A stretch of 64,000 nt of DNA from Ciceribacter lividus (GTDB taxonomy: Bacteria > Pseudomonadota > Alphaproteobacteria > Rhizobiales > Rhizobiaceae): contig NZ_QPIX01000011.1 of assembly GCF_003337715.1 (NCBI RefSeq), forward strand, positions 1 to 64,000, in the 5' to 3' direction. Shown in pieces: positions 1-10,160 of this stretch (its first letter is position 1; every line of letters begins with the position of its first letter). The translations under genes were made by a program, and so were the position numbers. The notes beneath the pieces are model-generated. The model had not been told where the DNA came from, did no database searches, and worked only from the letters and a program-made list of their open reading frames with translations.

Positions 1-364
1 CCAAAGGAAATCTTCAGTAGGCATCTATTGGCTATGGAAAACCAAAGCGTGTAGATTTTCGAACAGCGTTGCATTCAATCTGGAACTAGCATGCAAAGCT
101 GGAATGTCCTGTTTCTGAAAAGCCAGCGTGCCGGGATCAGTTCGGCGGCCTACTGACCGGCCACACGGATGGCGAGCACCGCGCAAGCTTCCCGGGCTAA
201 AGCCCTCTCAGCATTTGATTGATCCAACGGCGACGTGTCCAGACGCAAATTGACCCCATACCGACGAGCTGTATCAGTAAGAAGCGCATTTCGCTTTTGG
301 ACGAAGAGCGCCGACGACAGGTTCCACCACACATATCGGAAACAAGAGAATTCCGCTCGGCACG
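1..364. other. left-edge stretch, no gene assigned
   Basis: No reading frame here has protein-like composition together with a ribosome binding site. The minus-strand frames that run through it overlap the AraC gene and look like its antisense shadows. The promoter of the AraC gene is presumably in the right half, but no convincing -35/-10 pair was seen. Confidence 0.4.
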
Positions 365-1453
365 ATGCGCGGTCCTGCCGGCGGGCAGATTGCCAGCATC
401 CCGATTGCGGCTTCCAACAGACATACGAAGAGTAAGAACTTGACGGCAAGTCTCTCGCGTTTCAGCGTCACCAATGCCGATATCAACGAGGTCAGCGAGT
501 TCTACGGGCGGACGATCGCGCCCGTGACCCTCCATGCCCCCTCGGCTGACGCTTCCGTTTCCGTCGATCGCCTGCACGTCAAGGCCGGTCCTTACGACCT
601 CTGGAGCGACATCAACCGTCACGATCTCGAGGTTTCGTTTGTCGCACCGACGGAGTCGCTGTGCATCCTCACGCCTCTCACGGGCGCGCTCGCGGTGGCC
701 GCCAGGGGCGTTCGATTGGCGGCCGTGCCCGGTTCGCTCGTCGCAACGGATTTCCAGCCGGCGGATTCGATCTTTCTCCAGGGTAACTGCGGGCACCTCG
801 GCCTCGCCTTCGCCCGCTCCGCGGTGGTCCGTGAGTTGAGCGAGTTGCTGGATGCGCCCGTACTTCAGGATTTCGAAGTCGTCGGAGAGATCGACGCCGG
901 CAAGGCACGCGACGTTATCAAGCTCGCCACCTTCATCTGGGCGCGACTGGCAGACCTTTCGACCGGCACCCCGCCCGATTCATTGATCAGAGGCCTTTTC
1001 CGTGCGGCACTCGTCACCCTCCTGGAGATATTCCCGCATCGATATTCCGACCAACTCGTGCGGCCAGTCTCGCCGGCGGCGCCAAGGCATGTGAAGCGAG
1101 CGATCGAATTCATGATGGCCAATATTTCGTCGCAGATGGGCATCGGCGAGATTGCCAGGAATGCCGGTACGAGCACCCGTTCGCTACAGGTCGCCTTCCA
1201 GAAGTTCAGGGGATGCTCCCCTCTTGAATACTTGCGGAAGGCTCGCCTGGAGGAAGTCAGGCGGGAGATTTCGGAAGCCTCCGACGGCAACACCATTGCC
1301 GCGATCGCCCGCAAATGGGGTTTCACCCACATGGGACGCTTCTCTTCTATCTATAGGGAAGCGTTCGGAGAGCTTCCGACTGAAACGTTGCAGGAGGCGA
1401 AGGCTGCGCGCGGACGCATCTCGTCTGTCCGCGACGATGGCCGTGGCGCGTAA
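365..1453 (+). CDS. AraC-family transcriptional regulator
   Basis: The protein has 362 residues if the first ATG is used. The N-terminal two thirds resemble the cupin-like sensor domain of AraC-type activators. The last third (about residues 240-345) is the double helix-turn-helix AraC DNA-binding domain, with the recognisable stretches IGEIARNAGTSTRSLQVAFQ and IARKWGFTHMGRFSSIYRE. The start is uncertain: the ATG at 365 has no clear ribosome site, while a TTG at 440, preceded by GAAGAG, would remove 25 weakly conserved residues. The gene stands alone, with no adjacent operon in its own direction for 600 bases, so its target and ligand cannot be read from context. It could control a remote locus or something left of the window. 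Confidence 0.85.
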   Translation: MRGPAGGQIASIPIAASNRHTKSKNLTASLSRFSVTNADINEVSEFYGRTIAPVTLHAPSADASVSVDRLHVKAGPYDLWSDINRHDLEVSFVAPTESLCILTPLTGALAVAARGVRLAAVPGSLVATDFQPADSIFLQGNCGHLGLAFARSAVVRELSELLDAPVLQDFEVVGEIDAGKARDVIKLATFIWARLADLSTGTPPDSLIRGLFRAALVTLLEIFPHRYSDQLVRPVSPAAPRHVKRAIEFMMANISSQMGIGEIARNAGTSTRSLQVAFQKFRGCSPLEYLRKARLEEVRREISEASDGNTIAAIARKWGFTHMGRFSSIYREAFGELPTETLQEAKAARGRISSVRDDGRGA

Positions 1454-2060
1454 CCGCTGAAGACCCCTTCCCTGTCCGGCTTCCCCGGTCCGCGCGTCGG
1501 CGCCGCGAACATGTGTGCGCATCAGGTTGTGATCCGCGCCGGCGGACTGCTGCACTGACCTCCGGAAGGTGCGATCGATATCCACATAGGTATTTTCATA
1601 TCCATTCTGCGAAGCCGTTTTGCGCTAGATCAATCCGATTAAGGATTTCTTCAGGGGGCTGGCGAAAATTGGACCACGCAAACTGTAGTAATAATTTGCA
1701 GAGCCTAATGTAAGTATTGAAGAAAATAGAAATTCCGTTCCGATTTTGAAATAACCTGAGCACTTTGTTCCGCTTCGTGGATCGGTCGGCAGATCGGCCG
1801 ATCCACGAAGGGAACCCCAGCCGCCAACGTTGAGCACGCGAGATCCATCGCGGGCGTGGCATGATGCCGCCGGAGCCAGTTGCGCTCGTCGTCAACACAG
1901 ATCCCGTGGCCTTTTCCCCCTTTATCGCCGGTGCTGCCGTCATTCAGACGGCATCGTTCGACCGTAACAACAATCTATGCGTGTATCTTCCAGAAGATAG
2001 CGCCCTTGGCCATTTGGATCGGCGACCTCATTCGCTGACCCACAAAGCATTGAAGAGAGC
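1454..2060. other. 607-base intergenic region upstream of the chemosensory operon
   Basis: No convincing coding frame was found. An 84-codon frame at 1861-2115 has no ribosome site and runs into the next gene in another frame. The region holds a long palindrome (1773-1810) and must contain the promoter of the chemosensory operon that starts at 2061, although no clear sigma-factor motif was recognised. Confidence 0.4.
1773..1810. repeat. long imperfect palindrome (16-base arms, 6-base loop)
   Basis: CTTCGTGGATCGGTCG at 1773-1788 faces its reverse complement at 1795-1810, with one mismatch in 16 positions and a six-base loop. There is no T-run on either side, so it is not a classical terminator. 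It could be an operator, an RNA stem in the leader of the chemosensory operon, or a member of a dispersed palindromic repeat family. Confidence 0.6.
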
Positions 2061-2435
2061 ATGGAAAGCAAAGCAGAGCACTCGACTATCCCATCGCAGG
2101 AAACGGGCGAAGTGATCCCCCTTTCTGGCCGGCTTACACTGCGCGATGCCCGCGCCATCTGCGCGAGACTGCGCGAGGCCATGGCGGGCTCCAACCGCAT
2201 AACGATCGATATCCAGGATTTGAAGAGCCTCGACGTCGCCGTCGTGCAGCTCCTGCTTGCGGCGCGCAAGAGCGCCGAACAGCAGCACAAGTCCCTGTCG
2301 ATTTCCCCCCTCCCCTCCGAGGCGCTGCAGACGATCCTCATCGAATCCGGGCTGGCTGGTCACGGAGGCGACGACGGTGAACGACGCGATGCGTTCGGGT
2401 TGGCATCGAACTTCAAAGAAAGGCAGGACGCATGA
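2061..2435 (+). CDS. STAS-domain protein of the chemosensory operon
   Basis: A 124-residue soluble protein with the STAS fold pattern: an early strand ending in SGRLTLRDARAICARL, then ITIDIQDLKSLDVAVVQLLL, the usual strand-turn-helix centred on the SxD/SLD motif. STAS domains are phospho-accepting anti-anti-sigma or regulatory modules. Here the gene is the first of a che operon and overlaps cheY by four bases (ATGA), so it probably tunes the CheA/CheY pathway, as proposed for STAS or CheS-like proteins of some alphaproteobacterial che clusters. The usual phosphorylatable serine after the conserved D/S-L is replaced by an aspartate (SLDVAVV), so regulation by serine phosphorylation is doubtful. 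A STAS partner of a receptor is the main alternative. Confidence 0.78.
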   Translation: MESKAEHSTIPSQETGEVIPLSGRLTLRDARAICARLREAMAGSNRITIDIQDLKSLDVAVVQLLLAARKSAEQQHKSLSISPLPSEALQTILIESGLAGHGGDDGERRDAFGLASNFKERQDA

Positions 2436-2797
2436 GCAAGACCATCCTAACCATCGACGACTCCGCCTCCGTGAGACAGCTGGTCGAAATGACTCTGACA
2501 AGTGCCGGCTACAAGGTAATCGAGGCCGCTGACGGCGCCGATGGCTATGCCAAAGCGACGGCAAACCAGGTCGACGCCGTCGTCACCGACCTGAACATGC
2601 CGGTGATGAACGGCATCGACTTCATCCGCAAATACCGTGCCCATCCGGGCTCCGTCGGCGTCCCGGTCATCTTCCTGACGACGGAATCGGATGGAGAGCT
2701 CAAGCGGCAGGCCAAGGACGCCGGTGCGACAGGCTGGATCGTCAAGCCGTTCATGCCCGACCAACTCCTGTCGGTCATCCGAAAGGTTGCCGGCTGA
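2432..2797 (+). CDS. cheY: CheY-type single-domain response regulator
   Basis: A 121-residue receiver domain with all expected residues: the acid pair D9-D10 (TIDDSAS), the phospho-acceptor D53 in VVTDLNMPVMNG, the threonine pair in FLTTES, and K105 in IVKPF. There is no output domain, so it acts by protein-protein contact, presumably with a flagellar motor or another effector. It is phosphorylated by the CheA encoded next. It overlaps the STAS gene by four bases and ends in TGATG, which starts cheA, so the three products are translationally coupled. It is the only stand-alone CheY in the cluster; no CheZ or second CheY phosphate sink is visible. Confidence 0.93.
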   Translation: MSKTILTIDDSASVRQLVEMTLTSAGYKVIEAADGADGYAKATANQVDAVVTDLNMPVMNGIDFIRKYRAHPGSVGVPVIFLTTESDGELKRQAKDAGATGWIVKPFMPDQLLSVIRKVAG

Positions 2798-4836
2798 TGC
2801 TGTCCAACGATCCCGTCGAAACATTCCGCCAGGAGGCGCGCGACCTGCTTGAGCAGCTCGAGCAGTCCCTGCTCGACCTCGGTCAGTCGCCGAAGGATAC
2901 CGACCTGGTCAACAGCGCCTTCCGCGCCCTGCATACGCTCAAAGGCTCGGGGGCCATGTTCGGGTTCACCGAAGTCGCAGGCTTCGTCCACGCCTTCGAA
3001 ACCGCCTTCGATCGCGTCCGCAAGGGCGAGACCGCCATCACGGCCCCGCTGATCGCCGTCGCGCTCGCCGCGAAGGACCACGTCAGCGAGCTCATTGCCG
3101 AGCCCGGTCAACATGCAGCCAAGGGGTCTCCGATCTTGGCACGGCTGGAGGAAATCGTCAGCAACGTCCCGGCTGCGAACCGCAATGCCGCACAAACGGC
3201 TCTGATGGAGACGGAACCCTCTGCCTCCTCTTCCCTTCGCCTTTGGCACATCCGCTTCCGGCTGCCCGAGGATGCGCTTGCGCTCGGCGCCAATCCCCTC
3301 CTGCTGATCGACGAACTGCGTGGTCTCGGTGAATGCGTGGTGACCGCCAACGCCGACGCCGTTCCGCCGGTCGAGGTGATCGACCCGGAGGTCTGTTACC
3401 TCGCCTGGGATGTGAAACTGACCACCGCCGCCCCGCGGGACGCCATCGACGACGTCTTCATCTTCCTCAAGGATGGGATGGATCTGTCGATCGAGGCTCT
3501 CGGGGCCGATATGGAAAAGGCGAGCGACAAAGAAGAGGCGGCACCGGCGTCCGACGCGACCACGGCACCGCCGACTACAGCCGCGAAGGAGGTCGTCGCG
3601 CCTGCTGCCGCCAGATTAGCGCGCACGACGGAGGCTCGCGAAACAGCAAGCTCCTCGCTGCGCGTGCCCGCCGAACGTCTCGACGAGTTGATGGACCGTG
3701 TCGGCGAACTGGTGATCGCCCAGGCGCGGCTGTCGCAGCTCGCCGACGCCAGTAACGACGTCAACCTGAAGACCATCGCCGAGGAACTGGAACGGCTCTC
3801 GTCCGGCCTGCGCGACACGACGATGGGAATCCGGATGGTGCCGATCGGAACGCTGTTCGGCCGCTTCCGGCGGCTCGTCCACGATCTTTCGCGCGACCTT
3901 GGCAAGGAGGTGGAATTCCTCACCACGGGCGAGGAGACAGAGCTCGACAAGACGATGATCGAACGGCTTGCCGACCCGCTGGTTCACATCATCCGCAATG
4001 CGGTCGACCACGGCCTGGAAAGGCCCGACCGCCGCAGTGCGTCTGGCAAGCCGGCTGTCGGGCGGGTTCGCCTTGCCGCGAGCCACACCGGAGCGGAGGT
4101 CGCGATTTCGATCACCGACGACGGCGCGGGCCTGAATGCGGAACGCATCCGCGCCAAGGCCGAGGAAGCGGGTCTCCTTGCGCCGGACGCGAAACTTCCC
4201 GAACAGGATCTCTTCCGGTTCATCTTCCATCCCGGCTTTTCGACGGCGAGGGAGATCACCTCCGTGTCCGGCCGCGGCGTCGGCATGGACGTGGTGAAGC
4301 GGACGATCGACATGCTCCGCGGATCGATCGACGTCGCCTCGAAGCCGGGCGAGGGAACGACGGTCACGCTGAGGCTGCCGCTCACGCTCGCCATCATCGA
4401 AGGCATGCTGGTGCGTGTCGGCAACGGCCGCTACTGCATTCCCCTCTCTGCGGTCGAGGAATGCGTCGAACTGCCGATCACGGCGGAAACCGTCGGAAAG
4501 GGCCGAAGCCTTCTCAACATCCGCGGCTCGCTGGTTCCGTTCCTCAGACTGCGCGAGCTGTTCAGGACCGAGGCTCCGCCGGATCTTCACCAGAAGGTCG
4601 TCATCGTCGCCGTCGGAGAACAGCGGGTCGGTCTTGTCGTCGACCAGATCCTCGGCAACAACCAGACGGTCATCAAGTCGCTGTCGAAGCTGCACGCCGA
4701 CGTCGAAACCTTCTCCGGCGCCACGATCCTCGGAGACGGCACGGTGGCCCTGATCCTCGACGTCACCCATCTCGTGCGGTTCGGCCAGAGCTTCGAGAAC
4801 CGCCTCAGGGCAGCGCAAGCGGGGAGAGCGGCATGA
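2797..4836 (+). CDS. cheA: chemotaxis histidine kinase CheA
   Basis: This 679-residue protein has the standard CheA order. The Hpt (P1) domain has H46 in RALHTLKGSGAMFGF. A linker or CheY-binding region and an Ala/Thr-rich linker follow to about residue 280. Then come the dimerisation helices (RLDELMDRVGELVIAQARL), the HATPase domain with N box LVHIIRNAVDHGLE, G1 DDGAGLN and G2 GRGVGMDVVK, and a C-terminal CheW-like regulatory domain. It autophosphorylates and transfers phosphate to CheY and CheB. It overlaps cheY by one base and the next cheW by four bases. All catalytic motifs are intact. Confidence 0.96.
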   Translation: MLSNDPVETFRQEARDLLEQLEQSLLDLGQSPKDTDLVNSAFRALHTLKGSGAMFGFTEVAGFVHAFETAFDRVRKGETAITAPLIAVALAAKDHVSELIAEPGQHAAKGSPILARLEEIVSNVPAANRNAAQTALMETEPSASSSLRLWHIRFRLPEDALALGANPLLLIDELRGLGECVVTANADAVPPVEVIDPEVCYLAWDVKLTTAAPRDAIDDVFIFLKDGMDLSIEALGADMEKASDKEEAAPASDATTAPPTTAAKEVVAPAAARLARTTEARETASSSLRVPAERLDELMDRVGELVIAQARLSQLADASNDVNLKTIAEELERLSSGLRDTTMGIRMVPIGTLFGRFRRLVHDLSRDLGKEVEFLTTGEETELDKTMIERLADPLVHIIRNAVDHGLERPDRRSASGKPAVGRVRLAASHTGAEVAISITDDGAGLNAERIRAKAEEAGLLAPDAKLPEQDLFRFIFHPGFSTAREITSVSGRGVGMDVVKRTIDMLRGSIDVASKPGEGTTVTLRLPLTLAIIEGMLVRVGNGRYCIPLSAVEECVELPITAETVGKGRSLLNIRGSLVPFLRLRELFRTEAPPDLHQKVVIVAVGEQRVGLVVDQILGNNQTVIKSLSKLHADVETFSGATILGDGTVALILDVTHLVRFGQSFENRLRAAQAGRAA

Positions 4837-5363
4837 AGAGTGCAGCTGTAAACGCCAGCGGCGAACGTTCGCGGATACCCACCACCTCGATGCAGGCGCT
4901 GACGCTCGGACTGCAGGGCGAGCTCTTCGCCATCGAAGCCGAGAGCGTGCGCGAGATCCTCGATGTCGTGCCGATCACCGAAGTGCCGAACGCACGACCC
5001 TTCGTCAGTGGACTGATCAACGTCCGCGGCCGCGTGGTCCCGCTCGCCGACCTCCGCGTCATGTTCGGCATGGATCGGCCGCCGCCGGACCTCGATACCC
5101 GCATCGTCGTCATCGAGATCAATCTCGACGGCGAACCGACCATCGCCGCCATCCTGGCCGACAGGGTGCATGACGTCACCGACATCGAGTCGGCCTCGAT
5201 CGAGGAAGCGCCGAAGGTCGGCATGCGGTGGCGTCCCGAATACGTTCGGGGCATCGGCAAACGCGAGGACGAGTTCATCATCATCCCCGATATGGAAAGA
5301 ATTTTTGGATCCGAGGGTCGCAAGGTCCTCGAACTCGAATTGGAAGAAGGAAAAACTCTATGA
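4833..5363 (+). CDS. cheW: CheW coupling protein, first copy
   Basis: A 176-residue CheW domain protein that links receptors to CheA. The start is the ATG at 4833, which overlaps the cheA stop. Hallmarks are the two half-barrel motifs [19 protein letters not shown] and [18 protein letters not shown], and the late [19 protein letters not shown] segment. It has an N-terminal extension of about 20 residues and an acidic C-tail compared with the second CheW at 7574. It overlaps the MCP start by four bases, which ties its synthesis to the receptor. Confidence 0.94.
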   Translation: MKSAAVNASGERSRIPTTSMQALTLGLQGELFAIEAESVREILDVVPITEVPNARPFVSGLINVRGRVVPLADLRVMFGMDRPPPDLDTRIVVIEINLDGEPTIAAILADRVHDVTDIESASIEEAPKVGMRWRPEYVRGIGKREDEFIIIPDMERIFGSEGRKVLELELEEGKTL

Positions 5364-7450
5364 GATTGACACTGAAAGTTAAATTGGGTGCGGTATTTAC
5401 TACCGTCGTCTTGTTGTCGGCCGGGGGTATGTTCCTGGGCATCAACAACCTCGCAACCCTTCGTGGCACCTATGACGGATTGATCGACAACCAAATTGCG
5501 CGCATCAGATTTGCCAACCAGATCGATGCGACCGCAGTGCGTATCGACAGGGACGAAAAGCAGCTCGTTCTCGCATCCGACAAGAGCGAAGTGGCAAAGC
5601 TGTCGGCGTCCATCGAGCAGAACAAGAAGACGCTCGATGAGCTCGTTGCCAAGATCTACGATCTGTCTGGCGCCGAGGGCAGGTCCAATATCGACTCCTT
5701 CAAGGAGCCATGGGCCAAGTTCCTCGAGGCTGATGTCAAGGTGCAGGAATTTGCCGCGCTTCAGTCCATCGAGCAGGCAAACAGTCTCTTGCAGGACGAA
5801 GCCCTCAAGGCCTACAATAACATGGTTAGCCAGGTGGATGAGCTGAGGCAGAGCCTTGAGAGCGCCGCGGCTGTGTCGACGGACAACATCGCGATGAACC
5901 GGTACATCGCTTTGACCGACATGTCTGACTTGATCTTGCGCATTCGTGCCAACACTCTGAAAGTCCTGACCGACCGGGCCGATCCTGAGGCCCAGAAAAA
6001 CGACGCCGCTAAAGTGGACACCCGCATCGGTGACCTCGAGGCGCATATCGCCAAGGCCGATGGCTTGCTGGTCGGTGCGGACTACGCGGCGTTCCAGGAT
6101 ATCAAGACGAGCGTTGGAGCCTGGTTGCCCCTGGTCAAGGAAGCCGTATCGAAGGGCCTCGAAAACGGGGGCTATCAGGCCGCTGTGGCGAGTGCGCAGG
6201 GAGCTGACTCCCGGCGTGCGGCCATGGCCATCCTCAACGACATGACCACCCGGCTACGCGATGACGTCAATCAGGGCCAGGCCGATTCCGCGGCAGCCTA
6301 TGAAACGGCGCGCATGACGCTGATCGGGGCGCTTGCTCTCATCACCCTGATCGCAGCGGCTTCAGCAACCTGGATCGTGCTCAACATTTCCCGCGGGGTC
6401 ACCAGTGCAGTCAACCTTGCCCGTGCGGTCGCCGACGGTGATCTGAACGCGACGGCCACCGTCAAGTCGAACGACGAGATCAAGGACCTAGTCGACGCCC
6501 TCAACCAGATGGTCGGCAAGCTCAAGGAAGTGGTCGGCGAAGTGGTCTCCGCCACTCGCAACGTGGCTGCCGGCAGCCAGGAACTGTCGGCTGCGGCCGA
6601 GCAGTTGAGCCAGGGCGCGGTCGAACAGTCGTCCTCGACAGAGGAAGCTTCGGCATCCGTCGAACAGATGGCCGCCAACATCAAGCAGAACGCCGACAAT
6701 GCCGGCCAGACGCAGGCGATCGCCCGCCAGGCTGCCGTCGACGCCGAGACCTCCGGCAAGGCCGTGGGCGAAGCCGTCAAGGCCATGGAAACGATCGCCG
6801 AGAAGATCCTGATCGTCCAGGAAATCGCTCGCCAGACCGACCTGCTCGCCCTCAACGCTGCCGTCGAGGCGGCCCGGGCCGGCGAACACGGTCGCGGCTT
6901 TGCAGTCGTCGCGTCCGAAGTCCGCAAGCTCGCCGAACGCAGCCAGGCTGCCGCCCAGGAAATCTCCGGCCTTTCCGGCGATACCGTCAAGGCGGCCCAG
7001 TCGGCAGGCGAGATGCTCTCGAAGCTGGTCCCCGACATCCAGAAGACCGCGGAACTCGTCGCAGAAATCTCGGCGGCCTCCAACGAACAGAACGCCGGCG
7101 CCAGCCAGATCAACGCAGCGATCCAGCAGCTCGACAAGGTGACCCAGCAGAACACCTCCGCCGCCGAGGAAATGTCCTCGACTTCGGAAGAGCTCGCCAC
7201 CCAGGCCGAGCAGCTGCAGTCCTCGATCAGCTACTTCCGCCTCGATGAGACGGCAGGCTCCTCCGCCCGCGCCGTGCGCCAGATGCAGCATGCGGCTCCG
7301 GAACATTCGGTTGCCGGTCTGCAGAAGAAGGTGAAGGCAGCCGCCCCGCAGCTCGCCGCGACCCGGCAGTCGAAATCGAACGGCGGCTTCGCCTTCGATC
7401 TCGGGGACGCCGGAGACAAGCTCGACGCGGAATTCAAGCGCTCGGCCTGA
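5360..7450 (+). CDS. methyl-accepting chemotaxis protein
   Basis: A 696-residue transmembrane receptor. TM1 is at about residues 11-30 and TM2 at about 319-343. Between them is a roughly 285-residue periplasmic helical region with two repeated helix-bundle segments, longer than a simple four-helix (4HB) sensor. A HAMP domain follows (about 344-395), then the cytoplasmic hairpin with tip [21 protein letters not shown] near residue 489. There is no C-terminal CheR/CheB pentapeptide; the protein ends in a Lys/Ala-rich tail. The start is the ATG at 5360, which overlaps the cheW stop. The first 30 codons are noticeably more AT-rich than the rest. Its position between two cheW genes makes it the dedicated receptor of this array; the ligand is unknown. 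Confidence 0.93.
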   Translation: MRLTLKVKLGAVFTTVVLLSAGGMFLGINNLATLRGTYDGLIDNQIARIRFANQIDATAVRIDRDEKQLVLASDKSEVAKLSASIEQNKKTLDELVAKIYDLSGAEGRSNIDSFKEPWAKFLEADVKVQEFAALQSIEQANSLLQDEALKAYNNMVSQVDELRQSLESAAAVSTDNIAMNRYIALTDMSDLILRIRANTLKVLTDRADPEAQKNDAAKVDTRIGDLEAHIAKADGLLVGADYAAFQDIKTSVGAWLPLVKEAVSKGLENGGYQAAVASAQGADSRRAAMAILNDMTTRLRDDVNQGQADSAAAYETARMTLIGALALITLIAAASATWIVLNISRGVTSAVNLARAVADGDLNATATVKSNDEIKDLVDALNQMVGKLKEVVGEVVSATRNVAAGSQELSAAAEQLSQGAVEQSSSTEEASASVEQMAANIKQNADNAGQTQAIARQAAVDAETSGKAVGEAVKAMETIAEKILIVQEIARQTDLLALNAAVEAARAGEHGRGFAVVASEVRKLAERSQAAAQEISGLSGDTVKAAQSAGEMLSKLVPDIQKTAELVAEISAASNEQNAGASQINAAIQQLDKVTQQNTSAAEEMSSTSEELATQAEQLQSSISYFRLDETAGSSARAVRQMQHAAPEHSVAGLQKKVKAAAPQLAATRQSKSNGGFAFDLGDAGDKLDAEFKRSA

Positions 7451-7496
7451 TCCGCTCCGCCACCTTTCCGCCCGATGCCGACGGCACGGGCGGCCG

Positions 7497-7534
7497 CCTC
7501 TCCCCCCTTCTTTGCCAGTCTTTGGGGGGAGAGG
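7497..7534. promoter_or_regulatory. stem-loop between mcp and second cheW
   Basis: CCTCTCCCCCC (7497-7507) pairs perfectly with GGGGGGAGAGG (7524-7534) across a 16-base loop. No T-run follows in either direction, so full termination is unlikely. It is placed to protect the upstream mRNA end or to lower expression of cheW2, cheR and cheB relative to the receptor. The CTCTCCCC type of stem recurs at 34482-34507 and 59819-59844. Confidence 0.55.
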
Positions 7535-7573
7535 CCGGACCGACGAACGACTTACACGAAAGAAGCGTGCCCC

Positions 7574-8050
7574 ATGGCTGACATACGGCAATACGTGACC
7601 CTCGGCATCGCCGGCGAACTTCTCGGTGTGCCGGTGGAGCGGGTCAGAGAGATCCTCGAAGTTCATCCGATTTCGCGACTTCCCCACGCTCCGCCTCATC
7701 TTCTCGGAATGATCGATGTGCGCGGCCAGGGTGTGCCGGTCGTCGACCTGCGCCTGAAGCTCGGCTTTGAGAAGAGCGACGACACGCCCGACACCCGCAT
7801 CATCGTGCTCAACGTTCCGGTCGGCGAGCGCGAACTTACCTTCGGCCTCAAGACGGACCGGGTCTTCGAGGTCAGCATTCTCGATGAAGAGCAGCTCGAC
7901 GCCCCGCCGGAGATCGGCGTCAAATGGCGCTCCGAATTCATCGCCGGGATTGGCCGCCGAAACGGCAATTTCGTCACGGTTCTGGACCTCGGGCGCCTTT
8001 TCAGCTCGGGCGAGGCGATGCTGATTTCACCGCCCGCGCACGCCGCCTGA
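7574..8050 (+). CDS. cheW: CheW coupling protein, second copy
   Basis: A 158-residue CheW-domain protein with the same two motifs as the first copy (VTLGIAGELLGVPVERVREI and IDVRGQGVPVVDLRLKLG) but without the N-terminal extension. The start is the ATG at 7574, giving MADIRQYVTLG. It is separated from the receptor gene by a 123-base gap holding a strong stem-loop. Two differing CheW proteins in one operon suggest that one couples the membrane receptor and the other the soluble MCP-like protein encoded at 10157, but the sequence cannot assign them. Confidence 0.92.
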   Translation: MADIRQYVTLGIAGELLGVPVERVREILEVHPISRLPHAPPHLLGMIDVRGQGVPVVDLRLKLGFEKSDDTPDTRIIVLNVPVGERELTFGLKTDRVFEVSILDEEQLDAPPEIGVKWRSEFIAGIGRRNGNFVTVLDLGRLFSSGEAMLISPPAHAA

Positions 8051-8132
8051 GGGCGTTTTCCCGCACCACTGGCCGCGAGCCGCTTGCGGCCGCCGCCGAT
8101 CCCATCCCACTCCCACGAAATCGGACCTCCTG

Positions 8133-9029
8133 ATGTCTCAAGCCTTACTTCGCGTTACAGAAACACCGGCCCGGACAGGACAGGACCGCCTCAGCGACGC
8201 CGATTTCAGCCGTATCGCGACGCTGATCGGCGGCCATGTCGGCATCAAGCTGCCGCCGGCCAAACGGCTGATGGTGGAGGGTCGCCTGCGCAAGCGCATG
8301 CGCAGCCTCAATTGCGCATCGCTCACCGACTACTGCCGGTACCTGTTCCACGAGAACGGCCTCGAAAACGAACTGGTTCACGTCATCGACGCCGTCACGA
8401 CGAACAAGACCGACTTCTTTCGCGAAAACGAGCACTTCGTCCTGCTGCGACAGAAGCTGATACCGTCTCTGACGGCACGCCGCCCCGCGGGCGCGAAGCC
8501 GCGTCTGAAGCTGTGGAGCGCCGCAAGTTCAAACGGCGCGGAAGCCTATACCATCGCCATGGTACTGGCCGACATGGTCGAACGCGGCGACGATTTCCAG
8601 TTCGCCATTCTCGGCACGGACATCTCGACGGAAATGCTCGCGGCGGGTAGGCAGGCCACCTACCCTTCAGAGATGATCGCGCCCGTGCCGCTCGACATGC
8701 AGGAGCGCTATCTCATGCGCGGACGGACCACCTCCTGGCATGGGGAGGTCCGCATCGTTCCCGAGCTCCGGCGGCTCGTGCGCTTCCAGCGCCTCAACCT
8801 CATGGAAGAAACCTATCCCGTCGACCGCGACGTCGATGTGATATTCCTGCGTAATGTTTTGATCTATTTCGATAAACCAACGCAAGAAGCGGTGGTGTCG
8901 CGGCTTGTGGGCCATCTGCGCCCCGGCGGTTTCCTGATCCTCGGCCACTCCGAATCGATGATCGGCACGAACCTGCAGCTCAAGCAGTGGGCGCCGGGCG
9001 TCTTCGAAAACACGTCAGGACTGAGGTAA
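8133..9029 (+). CDS. cheR: CheR receptor glutamate methyltransferase
   Basis: A 298-residue SAM-dependent methyltransferase that adds methyl groups to receptor glutamates. The N-terminal helical domain contains VTTNKTDFFRENEHF. The SAM-binding domain contains LKLWSAASSNGAEAYTIAM, with the usual G/C in the glycine loop replaced by S-N, then FLRNVLIYFD and LGHSESM near the end. The length is normal for CheR. It begins 82 bases after cheW2 and is followed by cheB after six bases, so the adaptation enzymes are co-transcribed. Confidence 0.95.
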   Translation: MSQALLRVTETPARTGQDRLSDADFSRIATLIGGHVGIKLPPAKRLMVEGRLRKRMRSLNCASLTDYCRYLFHENGLENELVHVIDAVTTNKTDFFRENEHFVLLRQKLIPSLTARRPAGAKPRLKLWSAASSNGAEAYTIAMVLADMVERGDDFQFAILGTDISTEMLAAGRQATYPSEMIAPVPLDMQERYLMRGRTTSWHGEVRIVPELRRLVRFQRLNLMEETYPVDRDVDVIFLRNVLIYFDKPTQEAVVSRLVGHLRPGGFLILGHSESMIGTNLQLKQWAPGVFENTSGLR

Positions 9030-9035
9030 CATTCC

Positions 9036-10160
9036 GTGCCCGGCTTATCCCCCAGCAACCCGGCGGCAAAGATCCGCGTGCTGATCGTGGACGACTCCGC
9101 CGCGGTACGCCAAGCCCTTGCCGACATCATCAGCAGTACGCCCGATCTCGAGGTGATGGCAACCGCATCCGATCCCTACGTGGCGGTCGAGCGCATGCGC
9201 CATCAGGTTCCCGACGTCATTTTCCTTGACGTCGAGATGCCGCGCATGGACGGGCTCACTTTCCTGCGCAAGATCATGAGCCAGCGGCCGATCCCCGTCG
9301 TCATCTGTTCGTCACTGACGGAGGAGGGCTCGGACACCCTCGTACAGGCGCTCGAAGCCGGAGCCGTCGACGTCATCACCAAGCCGCGATACGACACCGC
9401 TCATGCCCTTGCCGAGTCGCAGATGCGGATCTGCGACGTCGCGCGTGCCGCGGCGCACTCCCGCATCGGTAACCGCCGTCGCCCCGCCCCGCCCGTGAAG
9501 GCCGAGGCGAAGCTCAGCGCCGACGCCATTCTGCCCGCCATGGCTCCGGTGCGCGCGAACGGCGTGCTGACCGACAGGATCATCTGCATCGGAGCCTCGA
9601 CCGGCGGGACCGAGGCGTTGCGGCAGCTGCTTGGCGAGCTCCCTGCCGATTCCCCGGGGATCGTCATCGTCCAGCACATGCCGGAAAAGTTCACGGCCGC
9701 CTTCGCGCGACGCCTCGACAGCCTTTGCGCCATCTCCGTCAAGGAGGCCGCCCATGGCGACGCTGTCGTCGCCGGCCAGGCGCTCATAGCGCCCGGTAAT
9801 CGCCACATGCTGCTCGAGCGCGTCGGCAAGCACTATCGCGTGACGATCAAGGATGGCCCGCACGTCTCCCGCCACCGCCCCTCCGTCGACGTCCTTTTCC
9901 GCTCCGCCGCCCAGAGCGCCGGGGCGAACGCGACCGGTGTCCTTCTGACGGGCATGGGGGACGACGGCGCCCACGGGCTCCTGGAGATGCGGACCGCAGG
10001 TGCCCTGACCATCGCCCAGGACGAGGCGAGCTGTGTCGTCTTCGGCATGCCCAAGGAAGCAATCGCACTCGGCGGCGTCCAGCGGGTCCTGCCGCTCGAC
10101 CGCATTGCCGACGACATCATCAACGGGACCCGTCCCAGATCCGCGGCAGGCGCAGCATGA
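9036..10160 (+). CDS. cheB: CheB receptor methylesterase/response regulator
   Basis: A 374-residue protein with an N-terminal receiver (acid pair D19-D20, acceptor D65 in [13 protein letters not shown] motif) and a C-terminal methylesterase. The catalytic triad motifs are present: [12 protein letters not shown] (Ser), [13 protein letters not shown] (His) and [12 protein letters not shown] (Asp). It removes methyl groups from receptors and is activated by CheA phosphotransfer. Translation starts at the GTG at 9036, preceded by CTGAGGT. The stop overlaps the start of the next gene by four bases. Confidence 0.95.
   Translation: MPGLSPSNPAAKIRVLIVDDSAAVRQALADIISSTPDLEVMATASDPYVAVERMRHQVPDVIFLDVEMPRMDGLTFLRKIMSQRPIPVVICSSLTEEGSDTLVQALEAGAVDVITKPRYDTAHALAESQMRICDVARAAAHSRIGNRRRPAPPVKAEAKLSADAILPAMAPVRANGVLTDRIICIGASTGGTEALRQLLGELPADSPGIVIVQHMPEKFTAAFARRLDSLCAISVKEAAHGDAVVAGQALIAPGNRHMLLERVGKHYRVTIKDGPHVSRHRPSVDVLFRSAAQSAGANATGVLLTGMGDDGAHGLLEMRTAGALTIAQDEASCVVFGMPKEAIALGGVQRVLPLDRIADDIINGTRPRSAAGAA

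Noticed and set aside
1861..2115. 84-codon plus-strand frame before the STAS gene
   Set aside because: No ribosome site, it overlaps the STAS gene in another frame, and the Arg/Lys-rich end is unlike a real protein.
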